Part shown: positions 47,725 through 55,125 of the stretch, in pieces
Position numbering within the stretch: position 1 is the stretch's first letter
How the letters are laid out: each line of letters opens with the position of its first letter
Assembly (NCBI GenBank): GCA_963799925.1
Contig: CAWCYZ010000001.1
Span: forward strand, 62,001-126,000
Reading direction: 5' to 3'
Origin: DATBQN01 sp963799925
GTDB lineage: Bacteria > Acidobacteriota > Thermoanaerobaculia > Multivoradales > UBA5704
DNA: 64,000 nt
Position numbers and translations under genes: made by a program
The notes under the pieces: model-generated
The model's database searches: none
What the model saw: only the letters and a program-made list of their open reading frames with translations
What the model was told of the DNA's origin: nothing

Positions 47725-47820
47725 ATGAAATCCTCTGCCGCGAGGGGTGCAGCGGCTAAAGGTATAATTCAAAATTTAGCGGCTATTTCGGCAGATTTAG
47801 CCACCAAATCGGAGATTTAG
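47725..47820 (+). CDS. Possible 31-residue small protein in an AT-rich patch
   Basis: A strong ribosome site AGGAGG (47711-47716), eight bases before ATG 47725, leads MKSSAARGAAAKGIIQNLAA and 11 more residues ending LATKSEI. The DLATKSE phrase recalls the repeating DLATKxDL coiled-coil proteins common on mobile DNA, so it may be the truncated start of such a gene. The DNA is far more AT-rich than the surroundings and carries three TTTAG(C/G) motifs and a TATAAT at 47764. Confidence 0.35.
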   Translation: MKSSAARGAAAKGIIQNLAAISADLATKSEI

Positions 47821-47853
47821 GGTCATGTCCTAACAGTCCGTTGGTGGCGGGGA

Positions 47854-48216
47854 TCAGCGACGGAGCGGGCGGTTATCGGAAGGCCAGGTGCCGGACGGCA
47901 CCTCGAAAAATCCCACCGTGCCACCCTGATCGCCGGGCAGCAACCGCACTGCTACCTCCACGCCGTCCTGACGCCGCAGAGTGAGAGTCTCCTCGGGGTG
48001 CTCCCGAATGTGTTTATAGAGATCCAGATTCAGCCCTGAACCGCCGACAACTTCGTAGGTTCCCCGAGGCACGCCCGGATTTGAGTAACGGTCGGCTGTC
48101 AGATTCTGAGGGTTGACTGTCACCACCACGCCAACAGGGGGTAGGGGCGGCACATATTTGATTCTCGCCACCAGCTCACCATCTCGCCACAGAGTGCCGT
48201 GTTCCCATTTAGGCAT
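47854..48216 (-). CDS. Hypothetical protein, lower GC
   Basis: 120 residues: MPKWEHGTLWRDGELVARIK, VVVTVNPQNLTADRYSN, GTYEVVGGSGLNLDLYKHIREHPEETLTLRRQDG and a C-terminal VGFFEVPSGTWPS. Probably a small alpha/beta or beta-barrel protein; no motif I recognise. Codon use is less GC-rich than in guaB. It is divergent from the frame at 48352 with 135 bp between. Part of an accessory stretch with several small unknown genes and relics. Confidence 0.55.
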   Translation of the reverse strand: MPKWEHGTLWRDGELVARIKYVPPLPPVGVVVTVNPQNLTADRYSNPGVPRGTYEVVGGSGLNLDLYKHIREHPEETLTLRRQDGVEVAVRLLPGDQGGTVGFFEVPSGTWPSDNRPLRR

Positions 48217-48351
48217 GAGTCAAGTCCTCCTGTCCTGCTCCATCCTACTAAGCGCGGCTAGGTCTGGCCACCGGAACGCCGGTCTCGGTCTCCGCAACCG
48301 GCCCGCCGCGCTGCCTTCCCCCCTTCCTGCGGGCACCTTGCGGAGGTGCAC

Positions 48352-48975
48352 ATGCCGAAGCGCGAGAGGTGGTTTCCGCTATCAGCTATCGAGAGGGCGA
48401 TCATCGGGGCGGGACTAGAGCCCGGGCAGAGGGACCGCTTTCTCCGGGAGCTAGCGAGGACAATGCCGAAGCGCGGGCGGAAAGAGGAGCCCGACAGCGC
48501 CGCCATCAAGAAAGTGCTAGGTCTCGTGGGCACAGACGAGACGCCCGCCATGGCCCCGCTCTTTCTTGAATTTAGCGGCTCCCCGCCTGCCCTTCCACGC
48601 TGCCGGTCGGCCCGGCGGGATCGGCGAGGCTCGCCGCGGACGGGGCGAATCTCTACACTCCCCCACTCCGATCTCGGCCCCACTCCGCCCGCACTCCGAT
48701 GCCTGAATGTGAGCTTCTCGCGCGAGGTGGACCGCTCCTCGCGCCTCCTGCTGTCGTTCGGGGTGGAGCGAAGATATCTGGGCGGAGAACGTAGGGGCAA
48801 CCCCCCGTGGTTGCCCCGCAGGCCTACGGGGCAGCCACGGGGGGCTGCCCCTACGACTTGCCGGAGAACCAGTCGCCCCAGAATCCCTGCATCGCCACCT
48901 TCTCCGGCAGGCGCATGCCGTTCTGCTTCAAGGCGAGCGCGATCTGTCCGCGGTGGTGCGACTCGTGGGAGATGA
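48352..48975 (+). CDS. Hypothetical protein; C-terminal two thirds probably not genuine
   Basis: ATG 48352 has a good ribosome site, GGAGGTG at about 48342. The first 75 residues (MPKRERWFPLSAIERAIIGA, GQRDRFLRELARTMPKRGRK, IKKVLGLVGT) look like a small helical protein. After about 48570 the frame becomes Arg/Pro-rich, passes straight through the 64-bp palindrome and ends antisense to the dinB-like gene. The true 3' end was probably lost when the repeat segment arrived, leaving a read-through frame. Confidence 0.4.
   Translation: MPKRERWFPLSAIERAIIGAGLEPGQRDRFLRELARTMPKRGRKEEPDSAAIKKVLGLVGTDETPAMAPLFLEFSGSPPALPRCRSARRDRRGSPRTGRISTLPHSDLGPTPPALRCLNVSFSREVDRSSRLLLSFGVERRYLGGERRGNPPWLPRRPTGQPRGAAPTTCRRTSRPRIPASPPSPAGACRSASRRARSVRGGATRGR
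48791..48854. repeat. 64-bp palindromic repeat, copy 1
   Basis: Begins GTAGGGGCAACCCCCCGTGG and ends with the inverted GGGGGGCTGCCCCTAC; GGTTGCCCC and GGGGCAGCC arms surround CGCAGGCCTAC. The second copy is at 52613-52676. The last bases supply the stop codon (TAG on the minus strand) of the dinB-like gene. Confidence 0.85.
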
Positions 48976-49345
48976 GATAGCCCATCCAGCGGACCGGATT
49001 GCCGGCGAACATCCTGACTTTCACGCCGTCCTCGAGAGCGCTGCGGAGGAACTGCCCCACTCCCGAGCCGGACTCCGCGAAGGCTGCCGAGAGAGCCGCT
49101 GCCGAACGGTCTGCGGTCTCCGGCAGCTCGCTCCGCTTCGGGTGCTTGCCGGTCTCCTGGAACCGCAGCCAGCCCAGCCGGACCTCGTTCATGTGCACGA
49201 GCTGCGCGGCGACCGTCCGGCCCCGCGACTCGAGCGGAACCGCCTCGAGCCCCGCCGCCGGGATCGTCTCGATCAGCAGAAGGTTGATGCGGTTGTGGAC
49301 CTGCCAGGTGGCGAGGATCTGGTCGGGGATCGAGAGCGTTGGCAT
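48851..49345 (-). CDS. DinB-family protein
   Basis: 164 residues, four-helix bundle of the DinB/DUF664 superfamily: LSIPDQILATWQVHNRINLLLIETIPAAGLEAVP, TVAAQLVHMNEVRLGWLRF (first His), and WMGYLISHESHHRGQIALALKQNG with the HESHHRGQ motif. The three conserved His residues bind a metal; biochemical activity of these bacterial enzymes is mostly unknown, with some acting as thiol-dependent S-transferases. The C-terminus MQGFWGDWFSGKS ends inside the palindromic repeat; a copy of this end is found at 52677-52735. Confidence 0.85.
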   Translation of the reverse strand: MPTLSIPDQILATWQVHNRINLLLIETIPAAGLEAVPLESRGRTVAAQLVHMNEVRLGWLRFQETGKHPKRSELPETADRSAAALSAAFAESGSGVGQFLRSALEDGVKVRMFAGNPVRWMGYLISHESHHRGQIALALKQNGMRLPEKVAMQGFWGDWFSGKS

Positions 49346-49500
49346 GGCGGCGGTGTCCTAGAAATGCCAGGGATGGTTTGAACGAGAAGGTGCACGATCA
49401 TCGGCACCAAAGAATCGGGGCGCGGTAGCGTCATTGTCACTGGCACACGGGCAACGGGTGCCATTTTGTAATGGCTGTAGGCGTGATGGAAGGGCCGCGC

Positions 49501-49881
49501 CTACTCATCACCGCCCATGATCTCGTGAGCCGTCCGTGCAAGATCGGCCTCGTACTCGGCTTGAGCCTTCAGCAGGCGGTCGAGTTCGACTGACTTGGAA
49601 TCGAGGGCTGCGAGCCGCTCATCCAGTTCTAGCCGAACTTCCCGTGCGCGATCGAGCGAGGCATCCATGCTGTCGCAAAATGCCCTATAGGCGTTGCGCA
49701 GACTTCCAAGCCAAGCTCCGCCGCCAACTTCCCCGGTCGGTAGAGCTTCGCACAGGAGATCGCCTATGGCTTTCTTGACAAGATTGTGAGCCTCTGCAAG
49801 ACCGCTGAGGTCGCTGTCGGGCTTCATCCGGCAGGCGGCGCGGAGTCTTTCTAGCGGGGTGAGATCTGGGATGGCAGCCAT
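49501..49881 (-). CDS. Hypothetical helical protein
   Basis: 126 residues from ATG 49881 (GGAG seven bases before). Mostly alpha-helical: LTPLERLRAACRMKPDSDLSGLAEAHNLVKKAIGDLL, and a C-terminal coiled coil RAREVRLELDERLAALDSKSVELDRLLKAQAEYEADL. No known motif. It follows the AbrB-type antitoxin gene and the VapC relic on the same strand, 80 bp further on, and may have been brought in together with them. Confidence 0.5.
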   Translation of the reverse strand: MAAIPDLTPLERLRAACRMKPDSDLSGLAEAHNLVKKAIGDLLCEALPTGEVGGGAWLGSLRNAYRAFCDSMDASLDRAREVRLELDERLAALDSKSVELDRLLKAQAEYEADLARTAHEIMGGDE

Positions 49882-49962
49882 GGTCAAGCTCCTTCTCCGA
49901 AAGCGATGCGGTTCGTCGAGTTCTCACCCATTGGCCGCGCGAGAGTATCCGAGAGACTGTCG

Positions 49963-50001
49963 TTACACGCGAACGATGAGGTTGGCACCCAGGCCGATCA
50001 C
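49963..50001 (-). pseudogene. N-terminal relic of a VapC-type toxin
   Basis: A GTG overlapping the antitoxin stop (GTGA) reads VIGLGANLIVRV and then TAA. VapC proteins start (M)IGLDTNVLVRYL; the catalytic Asp and Thr have become Gly and Ala, and a stop follows after twelve codons. The frame after it gives no further PIN-domain sequence. Confidence 0.5.
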
Positions 50002-50243
50002 CGGCTTCGGCTCCCTTCGACGATGGCAGACTCCATCTCCTGCAGAGTGTGAGCCGGCCCGTGGTAGCCCGCGCAACCCACGAGATCGTCGAGCGAGACC
50101 TCCGGGAAATCACCGACCCGCCGCAGCACCACGTAATCCCCGTGATCCTCCAGCTCGAGCTCGACGCCGGGCGCCCAGCCGTGCCGGTCACGGATCTCTT
50201 TCGGAAGGGTCAGCCGACCCTTGGTCGATAGGCGCGTCGTCAT
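49998..50243 (-). CDS. AbrB/MazE-type antitoxin (VapB-like)
   Basis: 81 residues from ATG 50243. The first 45 residues are a SpoVT/AbrB swapped-hairpin DNA-binding domain: MTTRLSTKGRLTLPKEIRDR, GVELELEDHGDYVVLRRV. The C-terminal part DLVGCAGYHGPAHTLQEMESAI corresponds to the toxin-binding tail (AGxLxxxGxxxTLxEMxxAI in related VapB). It would repress its own promoter and neutralise a VapC nuclease, but only a twelve-codon toxin relic remains downstream, so it is an orphan antitoxin. Confidence 0.75.
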   Translation of the reverse strand: MTTRLSTKGRLTLPKEIRDRHGWAPGVELELEDHGDYVVLRRVGDFPEVSLDDLVGCAGYHGPAHTLQEMESAIVEGSRSR

Positions 50244-50424
50244 CTGGACCTGCCTCGTTTCGGTAGACAGTTTACGGCTTGTTGACGGGATCTCCACTCT
50301 CCTCGCCGTCGTCGCGGCCGGTGGGCTGTGGAAGACGCGCAGCGTTTTCCACTGGCTGGCGGATTTCCAGGCGAGAGCAGGCGGTCATGATAGCGTCCTT
50401 GTGAATACCTGAGAACAAGCGCGG

Positions 50425-51138
50425 ATGACCACGGATTCAGCATCCGAAGCAGGGACCGATGACGCGGCTAAGGAAACACCTTGGCAGGGAGCGTTTCGCG
50501 AGCTCGTGCGCGGCTTTTTTGTGCTGCGCGATCTGTTTTCCTACGCGCTCCCGGGGGCGGCTTTCCTCGCGATTGGCCTGTGGTCCAGACAACCAGGTCC
50601 CAGCCAGCTCATCACCTTGATCCAGGGAAGCCCGGCATGGGCGGTGACGCTGCTGGGCCTTTTCGCCAGTTACCTGGTAGGCCATTGCCTGCTCGCCGCA
50701 TTCTACTTGCCGCACAACGTAGGGCAGATCCTGCAGTTGCTGCGGCTTCTATGGACGAAGCTCACCCGCCGCGAGGTGAAGGACTCGATCCACCGGCTGA
50801 GCGTCGAGGAGGCGATATATCGGCGGCGAGCCCCTGAGCTCTTCGTCGAGCTCGACCGCCACCGAATCATCTCGAACCTGCGGCGCGGCCTCGCTCTGGC
50901 GCTGGTGTCAGGCGTGATCGTTTTCCGCTGGTGGCCCGACCACTGGTGGGACGGCTCGATCGAGCGCCTGCTGGTAGCCGGCGGGGTCGTGATCTGGATA
51001 AGCGTCTTGAGCGGCGCACTGCGGGGCCGCCAGATCACCGCTGACACGCTGCAGGCCGCGAGGGAGGTGCTGCGGAAGAGCGAAGCGATCGCAGTGGGCA
51101 CCGACTCAAAGCAGGGTTCGGATCTGACCAGCTCCTGA
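50425..51138 (+). CDS. Hypothetical membrane protein
   Basis: 237 residues. ELVRGFFVLRDLFSYALPGAAFLAIGLW and AWAVTLLGLFASYLVGHCLLAAFYLP give two or three membrane helices; after a charged loop (LTRREVKDSIHRLSVEEAIYRRRAPELFVELDRHRIISNLRRG) come LALALVSGVIVFRWW and LLVAGGVVIWISVLSGALRG. The C-terminus is soluble. A polar loop between two helix pairs is common in effector-associated or lipid-handling proteins, but no family is recognised. It stands alone and has GC content slightly below average. Confidence 0.55.
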   Translation: MTTDSASEAGTDDAAKETPWQGAFRELVRGFFVLRDLFSYALPGAAFLAIGLWSRQPGPSQLITLIQGSPAWAVTLLGLFASYLVGHCLLAAFYLPHNVGQILQLLRLLWTKLTRREVKDSIHRLSVEEAIYRRRAPELFVELDRHRIISNLRRGLALALVSGVIVFRWWPDHWWDGSIERLLVAGGVVIWISVLSGALRGRQITADTLQAAREVLRKSEAIAVGTDSKQGSDLTSS

Positions 51139-51215
51139 CCGCGGCTTCCAGCGCGGCTTGAAGACTCGGCGCAGTCGGAACGCTGCGACGCACCATGTTA
51201 GGAAAGGAGAACCCC

Positions 51216-51542
51216 ATGAGAAAGACGCTCGTTCCCGTCCTCGCGCTCGTGCTTCTCGCCCTCTCCGCTCCTCTCTTCGCCGTGGAAGCTCCGCCCGCCG
51301 CGCCCTCGCTCAACCCTCTGCCGGCGGCCGCGGCGCTGGCCCCCGCTGGCGCTCCCGCATCGCAGCCCGACGCCCATTTCGCGCTCTGGCTCACGGGAGG
51401 AAGCGGCCTCGACACGAACCCTTCCCTGAACTGCCAATGCTTCTTCAGACCGTGCCAGGCCGGCTATGTCTGTTGCAGCTTCGCGAGCGGCGGTCTGCCC
51501 AGCTGCGGCTGCGTCCCTGCCGATCCAGGGTGCGGTAATTAA
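51216..51542 (+). CDS. Small secreted Cys-rich protein
   Basis: 108 residues from ATG 51216 (GAAAGGAG nine bases upstream). Signal peptide MRKTLVPVLALVLLALSAPLFA. A Pro/Ala-rich linker leads to a C-terminal 40-residue segment with eight Cys: NCQCFFRPCQAGYVCCSFAS, then SCGCVPADPGCGN. Likely disulfide-bonded in the envelope or medium, possibly processed further. No homologue is recognised; the pattern of a leader, a linker and a Cys-rich core resembles a secreted peptide precursor. Confidence 0.6.
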   Translation: MRKTLVPVLALVLLALSAPLFAVEAPPAAPSLNPLPAAAALAPAGAPASQPDAHFALWLTGGSGLDTNPSLNCQCFFRPCQAGYVCCSFASGGLPSCGCVPADPGCGN

Positions 51543-51600
51543 TCGACGAGACCCCATCGCGTTCGAAGAAGAGGAGCTGATGGGCCGGCTCGCGGGCGTC

Positions 51601-51627
51601 TAGAGGCGCCACGGAGCGGTGCCTCTA
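51601..51627. terminator. Hairpin after the Cys-rich protein gene
   Basis: TAGAGGCGCC and GGTGCCTCTA form a 10-bp stem with one mismatch around a 7-base loop, 58 bp after the stop. No T-run, so a Rho-independent terminator is not certain. Confidence 0.4.
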
Positions 51628-51669
51628 AACGTCGCGGTGCCGCGACCGCGACCTTCGGGTCGAAAAGGG

Positions 51670-51738
51670 AGCCACGCCCGCGGCGTGGTCATCACCCAGG
51701 AGACCCCGAACGACTGGGGCCGCGCTCCGCGCGGCTGA
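51670..51738 (+). pseudogene. Relic of a guaB 3' end
   Basis: Translates SHARGVVITQETPNDWGRAP-RG-stop, against SHAHDVVITKEAPNYWVER-stop at the end of guaB (47580-47639). Upstream sequence does not match guaB, so only the last ~17 codons survive. It lies in the 296-bp gap before msrA, which otherwise holds only a hairpin. Confidence 0.6.
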
Positions 51739-51838
51739 ATCCGCGGCTCTCGCGGCGGCGTATGACAGGCGAGAGAGCGCGGCGGAGCGCGCTTCCCCAC
51801 CCTCGGCCCGGCTCCGCGGAAAGGCGACAGGCAAGGCG

Positions 51839-52555
51839 ATGAAGAAGACGGTTCAGCTCACGATCGGCGTCGCGGCCCTGGGGCTCGCCGCGCTCGCCTG
51901 GAGCGGCAGGACGGGCGCCGACGCGATCAACCGGACGATCCCCGCGCCGCAGATGGACGCCCCCGCCGCCCAGTCGAAGGGGCTCGAGACCGCGGTCCTC
52001 GCCGGCGGCTGTTTCTGGGGCCTGCAGGGGATGTTCGAGCACGTCCAGGGCGTCACCAAGGTGGTCGCGGGATACTCGGGGGGCGCGCCGGCGACGGCGC
52101 ACTACGAGATGGTGGGCACCGAGAGGACGGGGCACGCGGAGTCGGTCGAGATCACCTTCGACCCCCAGCAGATCTCGTACGGACAGCTCCTCCGGCTCTT
52201 CTTCTCCGTGGCGCACGATCCGACGGAGCTCGACCGCCAGGGACCGGACTCGGGCCCCAGCTATCGCTCGGAGATCTTCTTCGGCTCCCCGCTCCAGGAG
52301 CGCGTCGCGCGCGCCTACGTGGCGCAGCTGACGAAGGAGAAGGTGTTCGGAGCGCCCATCGTCACCCGGATCGAGCCGCTGAAGGGCTTCTACCCGGCCG
52401 AGGCGTACCACCAGGACTTCCTGATCCACAACCCCACCTACCCCTACATCGTGCGCAACGACCTGCCCAAGATCGACGCCCTGAAGCAGGTCTATCCGCA
52501 GCTCTACAGACCCACCCCGGCAGCGCTCGCGGGCGCCCCGCCGATGGCGCGCTGA
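51839..52555 (+). CDS. msrA: Peptide-methionine (S)-S-oxide reductase MsrA, exported form
   Basis: 238 residues. An N-terminal hydrophobic segment, LTIGVAALGLAALAW, would export or anchor the enzyme, so it repairs oxidised methionine outside the cytoplasm. Catalytic Cys58 is in GGCFWG; other landmarks are VVAGYSGG, HYEMVGTERTGHAESVEITFDP, LRLFFSVAHDPTELDRQGPDSGPSYRS and FYPAEAYHQDF. C-terminal Cys residues for recycling are absent, so a thiol donor must act directly on Cys58. Complete and in frame. Confidence 0.92.
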   Translation: MKKTVQLTIGVAALGLAALAWSGRTGADAINRTIPAPQMDAPAAQSKGLETAVLAGGCFWGLQGMFEHVQGVTKVVAGYSGGAPATAHYEMVGTERTGHAESVEITFDPQQISYGQLLRLFFSVAHDPTELDRQGPDSGPSYRSEIFFGSPLQERVARAYVAQLTKEKVFGAPIVTRIEPLKGFYPAEAYHQDFLIHNPTYPYIVRNDLPKIDALKQVYPQLYRPTPAALAGAPPMAR

Positions 52556-52612
52556 GCTGCTTCTCGCGCTCTGCCTGTCGTTCTGGTGGAGCGAAGAACC
52601 TGTGCGGGGAAC

Positions 52613-52676
52613 GTAGGGGCAACCCCCCGTGGTTGCCCCGCAGGCCTACGGGGCAGGCACGGGGGCCTGCCCCTAC
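52613..52676. repeat. 64-bp palindromic repeat, copy 2
   Basis: Same length and ends as copy 1 (48791-48854), with a few changes in the right arm (GGGGCAGGCACGGGGGCCTG). The ~50 bp on its left (TGTCGTTCTGGTGGAGCGAA and beyond) also match the left flank of copy 1. Confidence 0.85.
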
Positions 52677-52735
52677 GACTTGCCGAAGAACCCGTCGCCC
52701 AGAATCCCTGCATAGCGACCTCCTCCGGCGTCTGC
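52677..52735 (-). pseudogene. Relic of the dinB-like gene's 3' end
   Basis: CGACTTGCCGAAGAACCCGT and CAGAATCCCTGCAT match the end of the gene at 48851 with a deletion and substitutions; similarity fades at about 52735. No start or frame is left. Confidence 0.7.
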
Positions 52736-52753
52736 GCTCCCCGCGCGAAGCCC

Positions 52754-53347
52754 CTACGTCCCGTAGTATTCCGCGTGAACGTACTGGCCGGTGTGGATGT
52801 TGTAGACCAGGTACCAACCGGGATGGTCAGGGTCCTCGTAGATCGCGAAATCGTCGTCCGCGCAGTCCCAGCACCAGTCGGCGCTCAGCGGCCAGTCCGC
52901 CGGGGAGATCTGGAAGTAGAAGCCGCCCGGCAGCCAGAAGCGGTGGGAACCGGCGTCGAAGCGGTCGATCCTGTACCGATAGGAGGGGCCGACGCGAGTG
53001 AAGCGGCCGTGCGCGTTGGGCTGCGCCAGGTGGTAGCGCGTGTCTCCCGGCTGATCGTGGCCGTACCACTGGTTATGATTGACGTGAGGGGTGCTGTTGA
53101 CCCAGCCACCGTTGTACCGCTCGGCCTGGGCCGGCGCGGTCCGCTGGGGACGAGCCTGCGGCGCCGGCGGAATGTGGCCCTGATTGGCGCGCGGCCGATT
53201 GTGGTCGGCGCCGGCCTGCGGCCGACTCTGCTGCCGATTCTGCTGAGGCCGGGCCTGCTGCCGATTGTGCTGCGCGTCGGGCTGCGCCAAGAGCGGCGTC
53301 ACTCCCAGGACAGCGAGGCCGAGAAGCAGAGACAGGTGTCGTTTCAT
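52754..53347 (-). CDS. Secreted protein with Gln/Arg/Pro-rich linker and C-terminal domain
   Basis: 197 residues from ATG 53347. Signal peptide MKRHLSLLLGLAVLGVTPLLA. Residues 22-75 are low complexity (NRQQARPQQNRQQSRPQAGAD). The C-terminal 110 residues are aromatic-rich: GGWVNSTPHVNHNQWYGHDQ, GPSYRYRIDRFDAGSHRFWLPGGFYFQI, DWCWDCADDDFAIYEDPDHPGWYLVYN. This matches the layout of small envelope proteins seen in several phyla; no enzyme motif. Likely periplasmic or surface. Confidence 0.65.
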   Translation of the reverse strand: MKRHLSLLLGLAVLGVTPLLAQPDAQHNRQQARPQQNRQQSRPQAGADHNRPRANQGHIPPAPQARPQRTAPAQAERYNGGWVNSTPHVNHNQWYGHDQPGDTRYHLAQPNAHGRFTRVGPSYRYRIDRFDAGSHRFWLPGGFYFQISPADWPLSADWCWDCADDDFAIYEDPDHPGWYLVYNIHTGQYVHAEYYGT

Positions 53348-53494
53348 GGCTTTCTCCAAGTGCGCGTTTGGGCTTTTCCGGTCCGCCGGAGCTCGGCAGG
53401 GATTTCGATTCAAGAATCACGCCCGGCTCCCTCTCCCAGATCGGGACGGCGAGCTCGAATGTAGGCTGGCACAGGTCCCAACGAACCGCCGTGC

Positions 53495-54454
53495 TCAGAC
53501 CGGCGCCAGGCCGATCCCGAACTGCTCGGCGAGGTCGTAGTCGATGCCGTGGACGATGCCGGCGCCGTTGGCGATGCAGAGCTTGCGCTGCCGCACGTCC
53601 TCGACGAACTTCGCCCGCACCGCCTCGGCGCAGCGGTTGGCGACGCTCCGCATCTTGGCGACCTCGCGGTCGTCGTCGGACAGGGCGGCGGGGAGCGCCG
53701 CGATGTCGGCGAGGATCTGCGGCTCGACGGCCGATTTGACCCCGCCGTTCTGCACCGCAACGTCGAACATCAGCGCGTAGCCGCGCTGGGAGGCGAGGCC
53801 GAAGGCGGCGGCGAGGCGGCGCGCCGTCGCCTGGTAGTCGGCCGTCGACCGCGTCTGCGCCGCCTGGCACTCCGGCGTGCGGCCGAGGGCGCGGAACATC
53901 CCGCGCCAGGGCTCCTCGACCGCGTGCCGCACGGGATCCTGGATCGAGCGGGCGAAGGCGAGGGTCGCCGCCTGCCCGCCGTCGAGGGCGGCGGTGAGGG
54001 CCGGGAGGTTGACGTGGAAGACGGTCTCCATGACGTCCGGATGGTCCGCCAGCAGCCCCTGGAGGATCGGCTGCAGGGTGCCGCTGCCGAAGTTGAACTG
54101 CAGGGCGCCGAAGCTCATCCCCTGGCCGTCGAAGTCGCCGCTCAGGCAGGAGAAGCAGTCGGGCGCCCGGCTGCCGGTCTCGAACGAGCCGGTGAGGGCG
54201 AGGGCGCGCTCGGCGACCGGCGCCGCCGCCAGCGCCGGCGGCGGGATGGCGGCGCCGAAGAGCCTCGCCCAGGTCTCCGGGCCGACGGCGCCGTCCGCCG
54301 TCAGGCCGCTCTGCTTCTGGAACGCCACGACCGCGGCCTCCGTGCCGCCGCCGTAGACGCCGTCGATCGTGCCGGTGTAGAGGCCGGCCGTCCGCAGCGC
54401 GCCCTGGATCTGTGAAACCTCGTCGCCGACCGAGCCCAGCCGAAAGACCGCCAT
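53495..54454 (-). CDS. Peptidoglycan-binding protein with a chitosanase/lysozyme-like domain
   Basis: 319 residues. Residues 1-68 are a PG_binding_1 domain: FRLGSVGDEVSQIQGALRTAGLYTGTIDGVYGGGTEAAVVAFQKQSGLTADGAVGPETW. A short linker follows, then a 230-residue domain starting ALTGSFETG and containing CLSGDFDGQGMSFGALQFNFGSGTLQPIL, where the first Glu and the Asp after the Gly-rich turn are placed as in lysozyme-fold muramidases/chitosanases. No signal peptide, as is common for enzymes released by lysis or non-classical export. Likely cleaves cell-wall or chitosan-type glycan. Confidence 0.7.
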   Translation of the reverse strand: MAVFRLGSVGDEVSQIQGALRTAGLYTGTIDGVYGGGTEAAVVAFQKQSGLTADGAVGPETWARLFGAAIPPPALAAAPVAERALALTGSFETGSRAPDCFSCLSGDFDGQGMSFGALQFNFGSGTLQPILQGLLADHPDVMETVFHVNLPALTAALDGGQAATLAFARSIQDPVRHAVEEPWRGMFRALGRTPECQAAQTRSTADYQATARRLAAAFGLASQRGYALMFDVAVQNGGVKSAVEPQILADIAALPAALSDDDREVAKMRSVANRCAEAVRAKFVEDVRQRKLCIANGAGIVHGIDYDLAEQFGIGLAPV

Positions 54455-54564
54455 CGCGCTACCCTCCTGTCCCAGAAGCCTTCGCTCCGTGAGTCCGCCG
54501 CCATTCTCTCAAGTGACGGCCGCGGCGGAAGCATTTCGCCCCGCCGCGGGCTAGAATCCCCGCC

Positions 54565-55107
54565 ATGGGCGACGGGTGGGAAGGCGACAAGGTCCGGCTG
54601 GCGCCGCTCGCGCGCGAGCGCCACCTCGACAACGCCGTCCGCTGGCTGAACGATCCCGCGGTGACGGCGTGGACCCTGATCGGCGACATGCCGGTCACCC
54701 GGCTCGCCGAGGAGGGGTTCTTCAGCCGCCACGACGTCGATCCGTACGTCGGGACGCCGACCGAGATCAGCTTCGCCATCGAGACCCTCGAGGGCGAGCA
54801 CATCGGCTTCTCCGGACTCCGCAAGATCGACTGGCGCCAGGGCGTCGCGTCGACCGGCACCATCCTCGGCCGGCGCGACCTCTGGGGGCGCGGCTACGGC
54901 GCCGACGCGGCGCGGGTGCGCACGCGCTACGCCTTCGAGGTGCTCGGCCTGCGGCTGCTGCTCTCCGAGGCGCTGGCCGACAACCTCGGATCGATCGGCA
55001 TGCTCACCCGCGCCGGCTACCGCGAGGTGGGCCGCATCCCCCGCCGCTACTGGAAGCGCGGCGCCTACCGCGACGCCGTGCTCTTCGCCTTCGAGCGGCC
55101 CGGCTGA
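54565..55107 (+). CDS. GNAT acetyltransferase (RimJ/RimL type)
   Basis: 180 residues. VRLAPLARERHLDNAVRWLNDPAVTAW is the typical RimJ/L start; the acetyl-CoA binding loop is RRDLWGRGYGADAARVRTRYAF (Q/RxxGxG/A), and ADNLGSIGMLTRAGYREVGRIPR closes the fold. It probably acetylates an N-terminal amine of a protein or a small molecule. A TAGAAT hexamer eight bases before the ATG suggests a leaderless transcript. Convergent with the SpoIIE-type gene. Confidence 0.88.
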   Translation: MGDGWEGDKVRLAPLARERHLDNAVRWLNDPAVTAWTLIGDMPVTRLAEEGFFSRHDVDPYVGTPTEISFAIETLEGEHIGFSGLRKIDWRQGVASTGTILGRRDLWGRGYGADAARVRTRYAFEVLGLRLLLSEALADNLGSIGMLTRAGYREVGRIPRRYWKRGAYRDAVLFAFERPG

Positions 55108-55125
55108 ACGGGGCCCGGCGCGCCC

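Noticed and set aside
48570..48975. C-terminal two thirds of the frame at 48352 as protein
   Set aside because: It reads through a palindromic repeat and the antisense of dinB and becomes Arg/Pro-rich.
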